A DNA stretch of 48,736 nt from Cellulomonas sp. (lineage in GTDB: Bacteria; Actinomycetota; Actinomycetes; Actinomycetales; Cellulomonadaceae), in contig JAPSIR010000004.1 of NCBI GenBank assembly GCA_031178625.1, positions 1 through 48,736 of the forward strand, in the 5' to 3' direction. Shown piece after piece: positions 1-8,703 of this stretch. Positions within the stretch are counted from its first letter, which is position 1. Each line of letters begins with the position of its first letter. The position numbers and the translations under genes are program-made. The notes beneath the pieces were generated by a model. The model was not told where the DNA came from. It saw only the letters and a program-made list of their open reading frames with translations, and made no database searches.

Positions 1-11
1 CGTCAGGCACG

Positions 12-1016
12 TCAGGGCGCGACCGTGCCACCCGTCAGGCGGCGGAACGCGTACGCCGAGATGAGGATGGCCACCGGCGTGCCCACGAGGGCGCCCACCC
101 CGCACAGCGCCGCGCCCACGGCCGACACGAGCCACGCCACGAGCACGACGAGGATCGACGTGCCGACCTCGCGCGTCTGCACGGTCGCGCTCGAGCGGAT
201 CGCGTCGATCGCGCCCTGCCCGCGGTCCACCACGAAGTGCACGGCGAAGAAGACGAAGTACACGACCGCGAGCAGCAGCAGCGGCCCGAGCAGCGGCACC
301 CAGCTCACCAGCAGGTACGCCACGGTGACGAGCAGGCCGACCACGAACACCGGCCCGGTGTGCGAGAGGTCGAACATGTCGGCGACGGTGACCTGCCGGC
401 CGTCCGCCACCTTGAGCGCCGCCCGGACGTACGCGGCCAGCCACAGCGCCGACAGCAGGACGGTCAGCGCGCCCAGCACGAGGCCGCCCACGCCGAAGCC
501 GATCGCCGAGAGCGCGCCGGCGGCGCCGTCCGCGCTCTGCGCGAGGGCACCGAAGCCGCCGAACGCGATGGAGGCGACCAGCACGACGAGGAGGATCCCC
601 ACCGCCCACGCGATCCCGCCGACCACGAAGGCGACCCAGTTCTGCCCGAACTTGGTGAACGCCCACGACAGGCTCGCGCCCACGTCCACCGCCGGCGGAC
701 GCGACGCACCCGCGTAGGGCTGGCCGTAGGGAGCACCGGGCTGGCCGTACGGCTGCCCGGGCGGCGGGTACGTGCCGCCGGGTGCGCCGTACCCCGGCTG
801 GCCCTGGCCGGGGCCCTGACCCGGTCCGCCCGGTCCCGGCTGCCCGTACGCCGGCGGCGGGGGGTACGCGCCGCCGGCCGGCGGGCCGTACGGCGACGCC
901 GGCGGCTGCCCCGGCGCGGGGGGCGGGTAGGCACCGCCCGGCTGTCCCTGACCGGGCGGCGGCGGCACGCTGCCGTCGTCGTCGCGCGGCGGCGTGCCGC
1001 CGGGGTTCTCGCTCAT
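12..1016 (-). CDS. Pro/Gly/Tyr-rich multi-pass membrane protein
   Basis: 334 aa if started at the ATG at 1016, which has AGGAG just upstream; the longer ORF-track start has no such site. Roughly the first 125 residues are a low-complexity Pro/Gly/Gln/Tyr tail (PPPPG, YGQPG type repeats), predicted cytosolic. The rest holds about five hydrophobic segments and a well conserved-looking domain (FGQNWVAFVVGG, later VHFVVDRGQGAIDAIRSS) of the kind seen in actinobacterial membrane proteins of unknown role. It is divergent from the two DUF4870-like genes that follow, which also are small membrane proteins. No catalytic motif is visible, so no function is assigned. Confidence 0.75.
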   Translation of the reverse strand: MSENPGGTPPRDDDGSVPPPPGQGQPGGAYPPPAPGQPPASPYGPPAGGAYPPPPAYGQPGPGGPGQGPGQGQPGYGAPGGTYPPPGQPYGQPGAPYGQPYAGASRPPAVDVGASLSWAFTKFGQNWVAFVVGGIAWAVGILLVVLVASIAFGGFGALAQSADGAAGALSAIGFGVGGLVLGALTVLLSALWLAAYVRAALKVADGRQVTVADMFDLSHTGPVFVVGLLVTVAYLLVSWVPLLGPLLLLAVVYFVFFAVHFVVDRGQGAIDAIRSSATVQTREVGTSILVVLVAWLVSAVGAALCGVGALVGTPVAILISAYAFRRLTGGTVAP

Positions 1017-1205
1017 GCGCGGGGGTCTCCTGTCCGACGGGCGCACCGTGCGCCCACGCAGGTCAGCGAACCGACACGCGGGAAGCGGTGTCAAGGCGGG
1101 GCACGGCCGCACGTCCGCGGCACCGCCCGCGCCGGTACGCTGCGACCCGGACGAAACGCCCGTCCGGCCGCACCCGTGCCGGGCGCCCCCACCTCAGGAG
1201 CACCC

Positions 1206-1583
1206 GTGTCGCACGACCCGTACGCCGCACCGCCGGCCCGCTCGACGCCCGCCGCGACGTGGGCCGTCCTCGCGCACCTCGGCGGGATCCTCGCCTACTT
1301 CTTCGTCGGCTGGGTCACGGCCCTGGCCGTGTGGCTCGCGCACCGCGGCAAGGACCACGGGGTCGCCCACCAGGCGCTCGTGGCGCTGAACTTCCAGCTC
1401 ACCGTCCTCGTCGCGCTGGTCGCCGCGCGGATCCTCGCCGAGTTCCCGCTCATCGGGTTCGTCGGCTGGATCGCGATGGTCGCGATCGGCGTCGCGAGCC
1501 TCGTGCTCTCGGTGCTCGCCGCGGTCGCGGTGAGCGGCGGCGGCACGTACCGGTACCCGGTGACGCTGGACCTGGTCCGGTGA
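1206..1583 (+). CDS. DUF4870/Tic20-like small membrane protein
   Basis: 125 aa. GTG start at 1206 with the SD-like CAGGAG 6 nt upstream. The sequence reads as a DUF4870-type protein: TWAVLAHLGGI near the N-terminus, three hydrophobic segments, a central HQALVALNFQ motif, and a C-terminal GTYRYPVTLDLVR. The family is annotated as Tic20-like membrane proteins of unknown function. The stop overlaps the start of the next gene by 4 nt (GTGA), so the two paralogues are translationally coupled and may act as a hetero-oligomer (inference). Confidence 0.85.
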   Translation: MSHDPYAAPPARSTPAATWAVLAHLGGILAYFFVGWVTALAVWLAHRGKDHGVAHQALVALNFQLTVLVALVAARILAEFPLIGFVGWIAMVAIGVASLVLSVLAAVAVSGGGTYRYPVTLDLVR

Positions 1584-1945
1584 CGGGCCACCCCGTCCCC
1601 CCGGTCGGCCCGCCGCTGCGGCCGGAGGAGGAGCGGACGTGGGCGGTGCTCGCGCACGCGCTGCCGCTCCTCGTGTCGTTCGTCGCCCCGCTCGTCATCT
1701 GGCTCGTGCTGCGCGGCCGCGGCCCGTTCGTCGAGCACCACGCCAAGGAGTCGCTGAACTTCCAGATCACGGTGCTCGGCGTGGCGGCGGGGACCGTCGT
1801 CGCGGCCGTGATCACGTTCGGCCTGCTCGCCTTCGTGCCGTACCTGGTCCTCGTCGCCGGGGCCGTGCTGCACGTGCTCGGCGCCGTCGCGGCGTCCCGC
1901 GGCGAGTGGTACCGATACCCGGTGTCGGTCCGCCTCGTCCGCTGA
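1580..1945 (+). CDS. DUF4870/Tic20-like small membrane protein, second copy
   Basis: 121 aa, GTG start at 1580 overlapping the upstream stop by 4 nt. It shares the family skeleton with its neighbour (TWAVLAHALPLL, HHAKESLNFQITV, EWYRYPVSVRLVR) and has three hydrophobic segments, so this is a tandem duplication that has diverged. The charged HHAKE/NFQ signature is the most conserved part of the family. Function is unknown. It converges on hemW with only 7 nt between the two stops. Confidence 0.85.
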   Translation: MTGHPVPPVGPPLRPEEERTWAVLAHALPLLVSFVAPLVIWLVLRGRGPFVEHHAKESLNFQITVLGVAAGTVVAAVITFGLLAFVPYLVLVAGAVLHVLGAVAASRGEWYRYPVSVRLVR

Positions 1946-1952
1946 CGGCGGC

Positions 1953-3191
1953 TCAGGCCGCGAGAGTGCGCACGACCGCGTCGGCCAGCAGCCGTCCGCG
2001 GCGCGTGAGCACGACGCGGCGCGTGCCGTCGAGCCCGAGCGCCGCCCGGGGGTCGACGAGCCCGTCCGCGACGAGGCCGGCCACCGCGGCGCGCGCGGTC
2101 GGCGCCAGCTCGCCGATGGGCAGCCCCTGCGCGATCCGCACGCCGAGCATGACGTGCTCGAGCTCGGCCGTCGTCTCGTCGACCACCTCGCGTCCCGCCG
2201 CCGGGCTGCGCCCCGCCGCGAGGCGGTCGGCGTACGCGCGCGGGTGCTTGACGTTCCACCACCGCACGCCGCCGACGTGGCTGTGCGCGCCGGGGCCGAT
2301 CCCCCACCAGTCGTCGCCCCGCCAGTAGCCGAGGTTGTGCCGGGAGGCGTCGGCGGGCGTGCGTGCCCAGTTGCTGACCTCGTACCAGTGCAGCCCCGCC
2401 GCCGTCAGCAGGTCGTCGGCGAGCTCGTACTTGGCCGCCTGGTCGTCCTCGTCCGGGAGCGTGAGCTCGCCGCGGCGCACCTGCACCGCCATGCGCGTCC
2501 CCGCCTCGACCACCAGGGCGTACGCGCTCACGTGGTCGACGCCGGTCGCGAGCGCGGCCTCGAGGCTGCGCCGCCAGTCGTCGAGCGACTCCCCCGGCGT
2601 GCCGTAGATGAGGTCGAGCGACACCCGCAGCCCCGCGTCGCGCGCCCACCGCACGACGTCCGGCACCCGCCGCGGGTCGTGCGTGCGGTCGAGCGTCGCG
2701 AGGACGTGCGGCACGGCGGACTGCATGCCGAACGACACGCGCGTGAACCCGGCCGCGGCGAGCCGCCGCAGGCCGTCGGGCGTGACGGAGTCGGGGTTCG
2801 CCTCGGTGGTCACCTCGGCATCCGGTGCGAGCCGCCACGTGTCCTGCACGCCGCCGATCAGACGCACGAGGTCGTCGACGGGCAGCAGCGTCGGCGTGCC
2901 GCCGCCGACGAACACCGTCGACACCGGCCGATCCGGCAGCCCCGCGTCCCGCAGCACGCGGTCCGCCAGCGCGACCTCCTCCAGCGCCGTCGCGGCGTAG
3001 GCGGTCAGGCTGGCGCCGCCCCCGAGCTCGGTGGCGGTGTACGTGTTGAAGTCGCAGTAGCCGCAGCGCACCGCGCAGAACGGCACGTGCAGGTACACGC
3101 CGAACGCGCGCCCGGCCGACCGTGCCGCGACCGACGGCGGCAGCCCGCCGTCCTCGGGCGGGACGTCGCCGTCTGGCAGCGCCGGGCTCAT
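1953..3191 (-). CDS. hemW: HemW-type radical SAM heme chaperone
   Basis: 412 aa with an ATG start. The radical-SAM cluster motif C39-x3-C43-x2-C46 (FCAVRCGYCDFNTY) is followed by Phe rather than the extra Cys of HemN, which marks HemW (the former HemN-like protein) rather than true oxygen-independent coproporphyrinogen oxidase. Other family blocks are VFVGGGTPTLL, EANPD, GMQS and DLIYGTPGE. HemW proteins bind heme and are thought to insert it into respiratory enzymes; the historic name coproporphyrinogen oxidase is probably wrong for this branch. It lies 10 nt after lepA on the same strand, the usual actinobacterial lepA-hemW pairing. Confidence 0.93.
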   Translation of the reverse strand: MSPALPDGDVPPEDGGLPPSVAARSAGRAFGVYLHVPFCAVRCGYCDFNTYTATELGGGASLTAYAATALEEVALADRVLRDAGLPDRPVSTVFVGGGTPTLLPVDDLVRLIGGVQDTWRLAPDAEVTTEANPDSVTPDGLRRLAAAGFTRVSFGMQSAVPHVLATLDRTHDPRRVPDVVRWARDAGLRVSLDLIYGTPGESLDDWRRSLEAALATGVDHVSAYALVVEAGTRMAVQVRRGELTLPDEDDQAAKYELADDLLTAAGLHWYEVSNWARTPADASRHNLGYWRGDDWWGIGPGAHSHVGGVRWWNVKHPRAYADRLAAGRSPAAGREVVDETTAELEHVMLGVRIAQGLPIGELAPTARAAVAGLVADGLVDPRAALGLDGTRRVVLTRRGRLLADAVVRTLAA

Positions 3192-3201
3192 GCCCGCACC
3201 G

Positions 3202-5091
3202 TCACTTCTTCTTCGCGTCCTTCGCGTCCCGGCCGCCGCTCGAGCCGGCGCCCTCCGACGTCAGCGCGGCGATGAAGGCCTCCTGCGGCACGTCGACCCG
3301 GCCGATCGTCTTCATGCGCTTCTTGCCCTCCTTCTGCTTCTCCAGCAGCTTGCGCTTGCGGGTGATGTCACCGCCGTAGCACTTGGCCAGCACGTCCTTG
3401 CGGATCGCGCGGATCGTCTCGCGCGCGATGATCCGCGAGCCGATCGCGGCCTGGATGGGCACCTCGAACTGCTGGCGCGGGATGAGGTCCTTGAGCTTCG
3501 CCGTCATCATGACGCCGTACGCGTACGCCTTGTCCTTGTGCACGATCGCGCTGAACGCGTCGACCTGCTCGCCCTGCAGCAGGATGTCGACCTTGACCAG
3601 GTCGGCGACCTGGTCGCCGATGGGCTCGTAGTCGAGGCTCGCGTAGCCTCGCGTGCGCGACTTCAGCTGGTCGAAGAAGTCGTAGACGATCTCGGCGAGC
3701 GGCAGCACGTACCGCATCTCGACGCGGTCCTCGGACAGGTAGTCCATGCCCTGCAGGTCGCCGCGCTTGCCCTGGCAGAGCTCCATGATGGCGCCGATGA
3801 ACTCGCTGGGCGCGAGGATCGTCGCCTTCACGACCGGCTCGTGCACCTCGCGGATCTTGCCGCCGGGGAACTCGCTCGGGTTCGTGACGCGGACCTCCGT
3901 GCGGTCCTCGAGCACGACGTCGTAGACGACGTTCGGCGCCGTCGAGATGAGGTCGAGGTCGAACTCGCGCTCGAGGCGCTCGCGGATGATCTCGAGGTGC
4001 AGCAGGCCGAGGAACCCGACGCGGAAGCCGAAGCCGAGCGCGACCGACGTCTCGGGCTCGTAGTTCAGCGCGGCGTCGTTGAGCTTCAGCTTGTCGAGCG
4101 CGTCGCGCAGCACCGGGTAGTCGGTGCCGTCGATCGGGTACAGCCCCGAGAACACCATCGGCTTGGGGTCGGAGTAGCCGCCGAGCGCCTCCGAGGCCGG
4201 CTTGGCGGAGTTCGTCACCGTGTCGCCGACCTTCGACTGGCGCACGTCCTTCACGCCCGTGATGAGGTAGCCGACCTCACCGACGCCGAGCCCCTTGGTG
4301 GGCACGGGCTCGGGCGAGATCACGCCGATCTCGAGCAGCTCGTGCGTCGCCCGGGTCGACATCATCGCGATGCGCTCGCGCGGGTCGAGGTGGCCGTCGA
4401 CGACCCGCACGTAGGTGACGACGCCGCGGTAGGTGTCGTAGACGGAGTCGAAGATCATCGCGCGTGCCGGCGCAGCGGCGTCGCCGACGGGGGCCGGCAC
4501 GGTGCGCACGATGCGGTCCAGCAGCGCCTCGACGCCCTCGCCGGTCTTGCCGGAGACGCGCATGACGTCCTCCGGGTCGCCGCCGACCAGGCCCGCGAGC
4601 TCCTCGGCGTACTTCTCCGGCTGCGCCGCCGGCAGGTCGATCTTGTTGAGGACGGGGATGATCTGCAGGTCGTTCTCGAGCGCGAGGTACAGGTTCGCGA
4701 GCGTCTGCGCCTCGATGCCCTGCGCCGCGTCGACGAGCAGCACGGCCCCCTCGCACGCGGCGAGCGAGCGCGACACCTCGTACGTGAAGTCGACGTGCCC
4801 GGGGGTGTCGATCATGTTCAGCGCGTAGGGGGTGCCGTCGACCTCCCACGGCATGCGCACGGCCTGCGACTTGATCGTGATGCCGCGCTCGCGCTCGATG
4901 TCCATGCGGTCGAGGTACTGCGCGCGCATCGCCCGCGCCTCCACGACGCCCGTGAGCTGCAGCATGCGGTCGGCGAGGGTCGACTTCCCGTGGTCGATGT
5001 GCGCGATGATGCAGAAGTTGCGCAGCAGCTCGGGCGTCGTGGCCGCCGGGGCGATGCGTGCCGCGGCGGCGGCGCTCGGGATCGGGGACAC
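3202..5091 (-). CDS. lepA: Elongation factor 4 (LepA) GTPase
   Basis: 629 aa. Translational GTPase with G1 AHIDHGKST (about residues 30-38), G3 DTPGH and G4 NKID, followed by the EF-G-like domains and the LepA-specific C-terminal domain. EF4 acts on stalled or mis-translocated ribosomes. Slightly longer than the usual 600 aa because of a short Ala-rich N-terminal extension and a [14 protein letters not shown] tail. GTG start at 5091 with a GAGAG SD. The 164 nt upstream up to the transglutaminase stop hold no gene that I can support and should contain the promoter. Confidence 0.97.
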   Translation of the reverse strand: MSPIPSAAAAARIAPAATTPELLRNFCIIAHIDHGKSTLADRMLQLTGVVEARAMRAQYLDRMDIERERGITIKSQAVRMPWEVDGTPYALNMIDTPGHVDFTYEVSRSLAACEGAVLLVDAAQGIEAQTLANLYLALENDLQIIPVLNKIDLPAAQPEKYAEELAGLVGGDPEDVMRVSGKTGEGVEALLDRIVRTVPAPVGDAAAPARAMIFDSVYDTYRGVVTYVRVVDGHLDPRERIAMMSTRATHELLEIGVISPEPVPTKGLGVGEVGYLITGVKDVRQSKVGDTVTNSAKPASEALGGYSDPKPMVFSGLYPIDGTDYPVLRDALDKLKLNDAALNYEPETSVALGFGFRVGFLGLLHLEIIRERLEREFDLDLISTAPNVVYDVVLEDRTEVRVTNPSEFPGGKIREVHEPVVKATILAPSEFIGAIMELCQGKRGDLQGMDYLSEDRVEMRYVLPLAEIVYDFFDQLKSRTRGYASLDYEPIGDQVADLVKVDILLQGEQVDAFSAIVHKDKAYAYGVMMTAKLKDLIPRQQFEVPIQAAIGSRIIARETIRAIRKDVLAKCYGGDITRKRKLLEKQKEGKKRMKTIGRVDVPQEAFIAALTSEGAGSSGGRDAKDAKKK

Positions 5092-5255
5092 GCGCTCTCA
5101 GGCTCCCGGGTCGTGGGGGCGCCGGTGCGGCGCCGGAGGTCTGTCGGTCTCGGTCGGGTCCGACGGGGCGGCTCGGCCCTGGTGGGCGGTCGCGGGTCGG
5201 TACCACCATGCTCCCATGACGAGCGACGTGTCGGCCCCACCCGTCCCCGGGGGCG

Positions 5256-6095
5256 TCACGCCTCCCGCGTGATGCGGACCTCCACCACGAGGTCCTCCGT
5301 CTGCGGGCCGGCGTAGATGCCGCGGAGGGGCGGCACGTCGTCGTACGACCGCCCACGTCCCAGCACGACGTGCTGGTCACCCGCGGCCACCCGGTTGGTC
5401 GGGTCGAAGCCGTACCACTCGCCGGTCCACCACTCGACCCACGCGTGCGACTCGCCGCTCACCGTCCGGCCCACCTCGCCCCCGGCGTCCGGGTGCAGGT
5501 AGCCGGAGACGTACCGCGCGGGGATCCCGACCGACCGCAGCGCGCCGAGCGCCAGGTGCGCCATGTCCTGGCAGACGCCGGTCCGGGCCAGCCACGCCTC
5601 CGCGGCGGGCGTGTGCACCGTCGTGACGCCCGGGATGTACTCCAGCTCGTCCCGCACCGCCCGGCACACGGCCTCCGCGGCCGCCGCCGGCGACAGCCCG
5701 TCCGCCGCCGCGCGGGCGAGCGTCACGACGTCGTCCGGAACGGCCGTCGTCGCGGCGTCGGCGAGGAACTCCGCGAGCCGGTCGCGCACCTCGCCGCCCC
5801 GCAGCAGGTCCCAGCCGACGTCCGCGGACGGCGCGGAGCGGTCCGCGACCTCGACGACGTGCTCCGCGGTCAGCAGCAGCGACCGGTGCGGCGCGAGCAC
5901 CTCGAACGCCGTGACGTGCGTGCCCCAGTAGTCGCGGTAGTCGTGCGACCACGTCTGCGGCTGGACGTCGACGCGCGTCTCCAGGACCGACTGCCCGGGC
6001 TGCGACAGCGGGGTCACGCGGGCCTCGTTGTAGGAGGCCTGCACGGGCTCCGCGTACCGGAACGCCGACGTGTGCACGATCCGCAGCCGGCTCAC
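5256..6095 (-). CDS. Transglutaminase-like cysteine protease-fold protein
   Basis: 279 aa, GTG start at 6095 overlapping the upstream stop by 4 nt. N-terminal beta domain (RIVHTSAFRYAEPV...) followed by a transglutaminase core with a Cys in TGVCQDMAHL, a His in ESHAWVEWW and an Asp in GFDPTNR, the full catalytic triad. Family COG1305, which is regularly linked with alpha-E and ATP-grasp proteins as here. The set is thought to form or process a peptide-like bond, but the substrate is unknown. Third gene of the operon that starts at 8598. Confidence 0.92.
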   Translation of the reverse strand: MSRLRIVHTSAFRYAEPVQASYNEARVTPLSQPGQSVLETRVDVQPQTWSHDYRDYWGTHVTAFEVLAPHRSLLLTAEHVVEVADRSAPSADVGWDLLRGGEVRDRLAEFLADAATTAVPDDVVTLARAAADGLSPAAAAEAVCRAVRDELEYIPGVTTVHTPAAEAWLARTGVCQDMAHLALGALRSVGIPARYVSGYLHPDAGGEVGRTVSGESHAWVEWWTGEWYGFDPTNRVAAGDQHVVLGRGRSYDDVPPLRGIYAGPQTEDLVVEVRITREA

Positions 6096-7021
6096 AGCGC
6101 CTCCCCCACCCACGTCAGCTCGGCACCGGACGGGAAGTAGCGGCCCCGGATCGCGTCGGAGGCGGCCGCGCACGCGCGCTGCACGAGCTCCATCTCCCGC
6201 GGCAGGTCGTCGAGGATCACCATGAGCGGGCGGTACTCCAGGTTCGAGCGGACGTGACCGAGGTGCCGGCGCGCGTCGTCGATGCCCGCACGGTCGCTGA
6301 CCGGCTCGAGCGCCGCCAGGCACGCCTCCGCCTGGTTCAGCGCCGACACGATCGAGCGCGGGAAGAGGCGGTCCAGCAGGAGGAAGCCGGCTGCGCGCTC
6401 GTCGGGCGCGGTGCCGCGGTACGTGCGCAGGAACGCCTCGTGCGCCCCGCAGGAGCGCAGCAGCGTGGTCCAGCCCGGGCCGGCCGAGCCCGCGAGCGCG
6501 CGCGTCGTCAGCAGGCGCGCGGTCATGTCCGCGCGCTCGATCGAGCGGCCGAGCACCATGAACGACCACGTCTCGTCGCGCGACGTCGTGCCGTCCATGA
6601 TCCCGGCGACGATCGCGGCCCGCTCACGCACCCAGGTGAAGTAGTCGTGCGGCCGCGTGGGCCGCATGTGGGTCGGCAGCTGGTTCCACGTCGCGTTGAG
6701 GCACTCCCACAGCTCGGTCGAGACGATCTCCCGCGCCCGGCGGGCGTTCTCCCGCGCCGACACGAGGGCGCCCGCGATCGCCGACGGCGAGAACCGGTCG
6801 TAGGCCAGCACGTCGAGGACGTGCTCGCGGCCCACCTCCACGTCCGGCGGCGGCGCCGGCCGGTCCATGACCGACAGCAGCGACCGGCACGCGGCGTCCT
6901 CCTCGGCCCACGGGTCCTCGAGGAGGATCTGCACGTGCACGTCGAGCAGGCGCGCGGTGTCGTCCGCGCGCTCGACGTACCGACCGATCCAGAACAGCGA
7001 CTCCGCGATGCGGCTCAGCAC
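6092..7021 (-). CDS. Alpha-E domain protein (DUF403)
   Basis: 309 aa, GTG start at 7021, chosen because the protein then begins with the family's LSRIAESLFWIGRYVERADD. All-helical alpha-E domain with typical blocks NARRAREIVSTELWE, RDETWSFMVLGRSIERADMTARLL and SNLEYRPLM. It overlaps the ATP-grasp gene by 7 nt upstream and the transglutaminase by 4 nt downstream, so all three products are probably made in fixed ratio. In many bacteria the alpha-E domain is fused to the ATP-grasp partner; its biochemical role is unknown. Confidence 0.93.
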   Translation of the reverse strand: MLSRIAESLFWIGRYVERADDTARLLDVHVQILLEDPWAEEDAACRSLLSVMDRPAPPPDVEVGREHVLDVLAYDRFSPSAIAGALVSARENARRAREIVSTELWECLNATWNQLPTHMRPTRPHDYFTWVRERAAIVAGIMDGTTSRDETWSFMVLGRSIERADMTARLLTTRALAGSAGPGWTTLLRSCGAHEAFLRTYRGTAPDERAAGFLLLDRLFPRSIVSALNQAEACLAALEPVSDRAGIDDARRHLGHVRSNLEYRPLMVILDDLPREMELVQRACAAASDAIRGRYFPSGAELTWVGEAL

Positions 7022-8598
7022 GTCGCACCCCCGGCCGCCCGCTGCTGCTGCTGCTGCTGCATGACCTGCACGCGCGCGTCCTGCGGGTTCGCGTCGATCG
7101 GCACGGACGCGTCCTGCGCGACCGCCGGGCGCTGGTGCTGCGCCTGCTGCTGCGAGCGCCGCGGGACGCGCCCGCCGAGCACCCAGGTGTCCTTCGACCC
7201 GCCGCCCTGCGACGAGTTCACGACGAGCTGCCCCTCCGGGAGCGCCACGCGGGTGAGGCCGCCCGGCAGCACGTAGACCTGGTCGCCGTCGTTGACGGCG
7301 AACGGCCGCAGGTCGACGTGGCGCGGGCGCAGGCCGGCGTCGACGAGCGTCGGCACGGTCGACAGCTGCACCACCGGCTGCGCGATCCACCCGCGCGGGT
7401 CCTCCCGCAGGCGCGCCCGCAGCGCGTCGAGCTCGGCCCGGGACGCCGTCGGCCCGACGACCAGGCCCTTGCCGCCCGACCCGTCGACGGGCTTCACCAC
7501 GAGCTCGTCCAGCCGGTCGAGGACCTCCTCGAGGGCGCCCGGGTCCTCCAGACGCCACGTGTCGACGTTCGGCAGCAGGGGCTCCTCGCCGAGGTGGTAG
7601 CGGATGAGGTCGGGCACGTACGTGTAGAGCAGCTTGTCGTCCGCGACGCCGTTGCCGACCGCGTTCGCGAGGGTCACCGTGCCGAGGCGCGCGCACGTCA
7701 TGAGACCCGGGCAGCCGAGCAGCGAGTCGGAGCGGAACACGACCGGGTCGAGGAACTCGTCGTCGACGCGGCGGTAGATGACGTCCACCCGGCGCCGGCC
7801 CTGCGTCGTGCGCATCCACACGCGCCCGCCGGAGCAGTACAGGTCGCGTCCCTCGACGAGCTCCACGCCCATCGTGCGGGCGAGCAGCGTGTGCTCGAAG
7901 TACGCGCTGTTGTAGACGCCGGGCGTGAGGACGACGACCGTGGGGTCGTCGACGCCCGCCGGGGCCGCGGCGATGAGGGCCGCCAGCAGCCGCCGCGAGT
8001 AGTCGACGACCGGCCGGATGCGCAGGGTCGCGAACAGCTCGGGGAACGTCTGCGCCATCGCGCGGCGGTTGCTCAGCACGTAGCTGACGCCGGACGGCAC
8101 GCGCACGTTGTCCTCGAGCACGCGCCAGCCGCCGAGGGAGTCGCGCACGAGGTCGATCCCGGACACGTGCACGCGCACCCCGTTCGGCGGCGCGATGCCG
8201 CGCGCCGCGCGGTGGAAGTGCGTCGAGGAGACGACGACCGAGCGGGGCACCACGCCGTCGGCGACCGCCTTCTGCGGTCCGTACACGTCCGCGAGGAACG
8301 CCTCCAGGGCACGCACCCGCTGCTGCACCCCGGGGGCGACGTGCTCCCACTCGTCGCCGCCGACCACGCGCGGGACGACGTCGAGCGGGAAGGGCCGTTC
8401 CTCGCCCGCGAAGTCGAAGGTGACGCCCTGCGTGAGGTACGAGCGGGCCAGCGTGTCGGCGCGCGCCCGCAGCTCGCCGTCGGACAGCTGCGCGAGCGCC
8501 GCGTGCACGTTGCGGTACGCCGTCCGGACCTCGCCGTCCGGGCCGATCATCTCGTCCCAGGCAGCCCCTGCCGGGTAGTCGTCGAACAGGTCCGCCAT
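7015..8598 (-). CDS. Circularly permuted ATP-grasp protein (COG2308 type) with Gln-rich tail
   Basis: 527 aa. Family blocks include FPLDVVPRVV, GVRVHVSGIDLVRD, RVLEDNVRVPSGVSYV, TPGVYNSAYFEH, NAVGNGVADDK and the nucleotide-binding DELVVKPVDGSGGKG. Such enzymes are predicted carboxylate-amine ligases in a peptide-synthesis or modification system together with alpha-E and transglutaminase partners. The last about 45 residues are unusual: a Gln-rich stretch (RRSQQQAQHQ) and a run of six Gln before the stop, encoded by a CAG repeat. The ATG at 8598 lies 7 nt after TAGATT, so the transcript is probably leaderless. Confidence 0.92.
   Translation of the reverse strand: MADLFDDYPAGAAWDEMIGPDGEVRTAYRNVHAALAQLSDGELRARADTLARSYLTQGVTFDFAGEERPFPLDVVPRVVGGDEWEHVAPGVQQRVRALEAFLADVYGPQKAVADGVVPRSVVVSSTHFHRAARGIAPPNGVRVHVSGIDLVRDSLGGWRVLEDNVRVPSGVSYVLSNRRAMAQTFPELFATLRIRPVVDYSRRLLAALIAAAPAGVDDPTVVVLTPGVYNSAYFEHTLLARTMGVELVEGRDLYCSGGRVWMRTTQGRRRVDVIYRRVDDEFLDPVVFRSDSLLGCPGLMTCARLGTVTLANAVGNGVADDKLLYTYVPDLIRYHLGEEPLLPNVDTWRLEDPGALEEVLDRLDELVVKPVDGSGGKGLVVGPTASRAELDALRARLREDPRGWIAQPVVQLSTVPTLVDAGLRPRHVDLRPFAVNDGDQVYVLPGGLTRVALPEGQLVVNSSQGGGSKDTWVLGGRVPRRSQQQAQHQRPAVAQDASVPIDANPQDARVQVMQQQQQQRAAGGATC
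7041..7060. repeat. CTG/CAG trinucleotide tract
   Basis: About 6.7 uninterrupted GCT/CTG units on the + strand, encoding the poly-Gln tail of the ATP-grasp protein on the minus strand. A second short CTG cluster lies near 7138-7152 in the same tail. Length variation here would only change the number of Gln residues. Confidence 0.9.
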
Positions 8599-8605
8599 GG
8601 CCGCG

Positions 8606-8611
8606 AATCTA
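8606..8611 (-). promoter_or_regulatory. -10 element TAGATT of the ATP-grasp operon
   Basis: On the minus strand TAGATT ends 7 nt before the ATG at 8598, the geometry of actinobacterial leaderless transcripts. No SD is present. Confidence 0.6.
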
Positions 8612-8690
8612 GTCCTGCCGTGTCAACGACGCGTTACGTCCCGGACAGCGCTCGCCCGGACGCGTCGGCGCCGGGCGGCGACCGTGTCGT

Positions 8691-8696
8691 TACGCT
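8691..8696 (+). promoter_or_regulatory. -10 element TACGCT before the PemK-like gene
   Basis: TACGCT lies 7 nt before the GTG at 8704, again a leaderless arrangement, and supports that GTG as the start. Confidence 0.5.
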
Positions 8697-8703
8697 CCCC
8701 CTC

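Noticed and set aside
5217-5273. 18-codon ORF (ATG...TGA) upstream of lepA on the opposite strand
   Set aside because: No SD, no amino-acid bias suggesting a leader, and it points away from lepA towards the 3' end of the transglutaminase gene.
3190-5316. 708-aa plus-strand ORF opposite lepA
   Set aside because: Exact antisense of the conserved lepA gene; rich in H/R/L/V/D shadow patterns.
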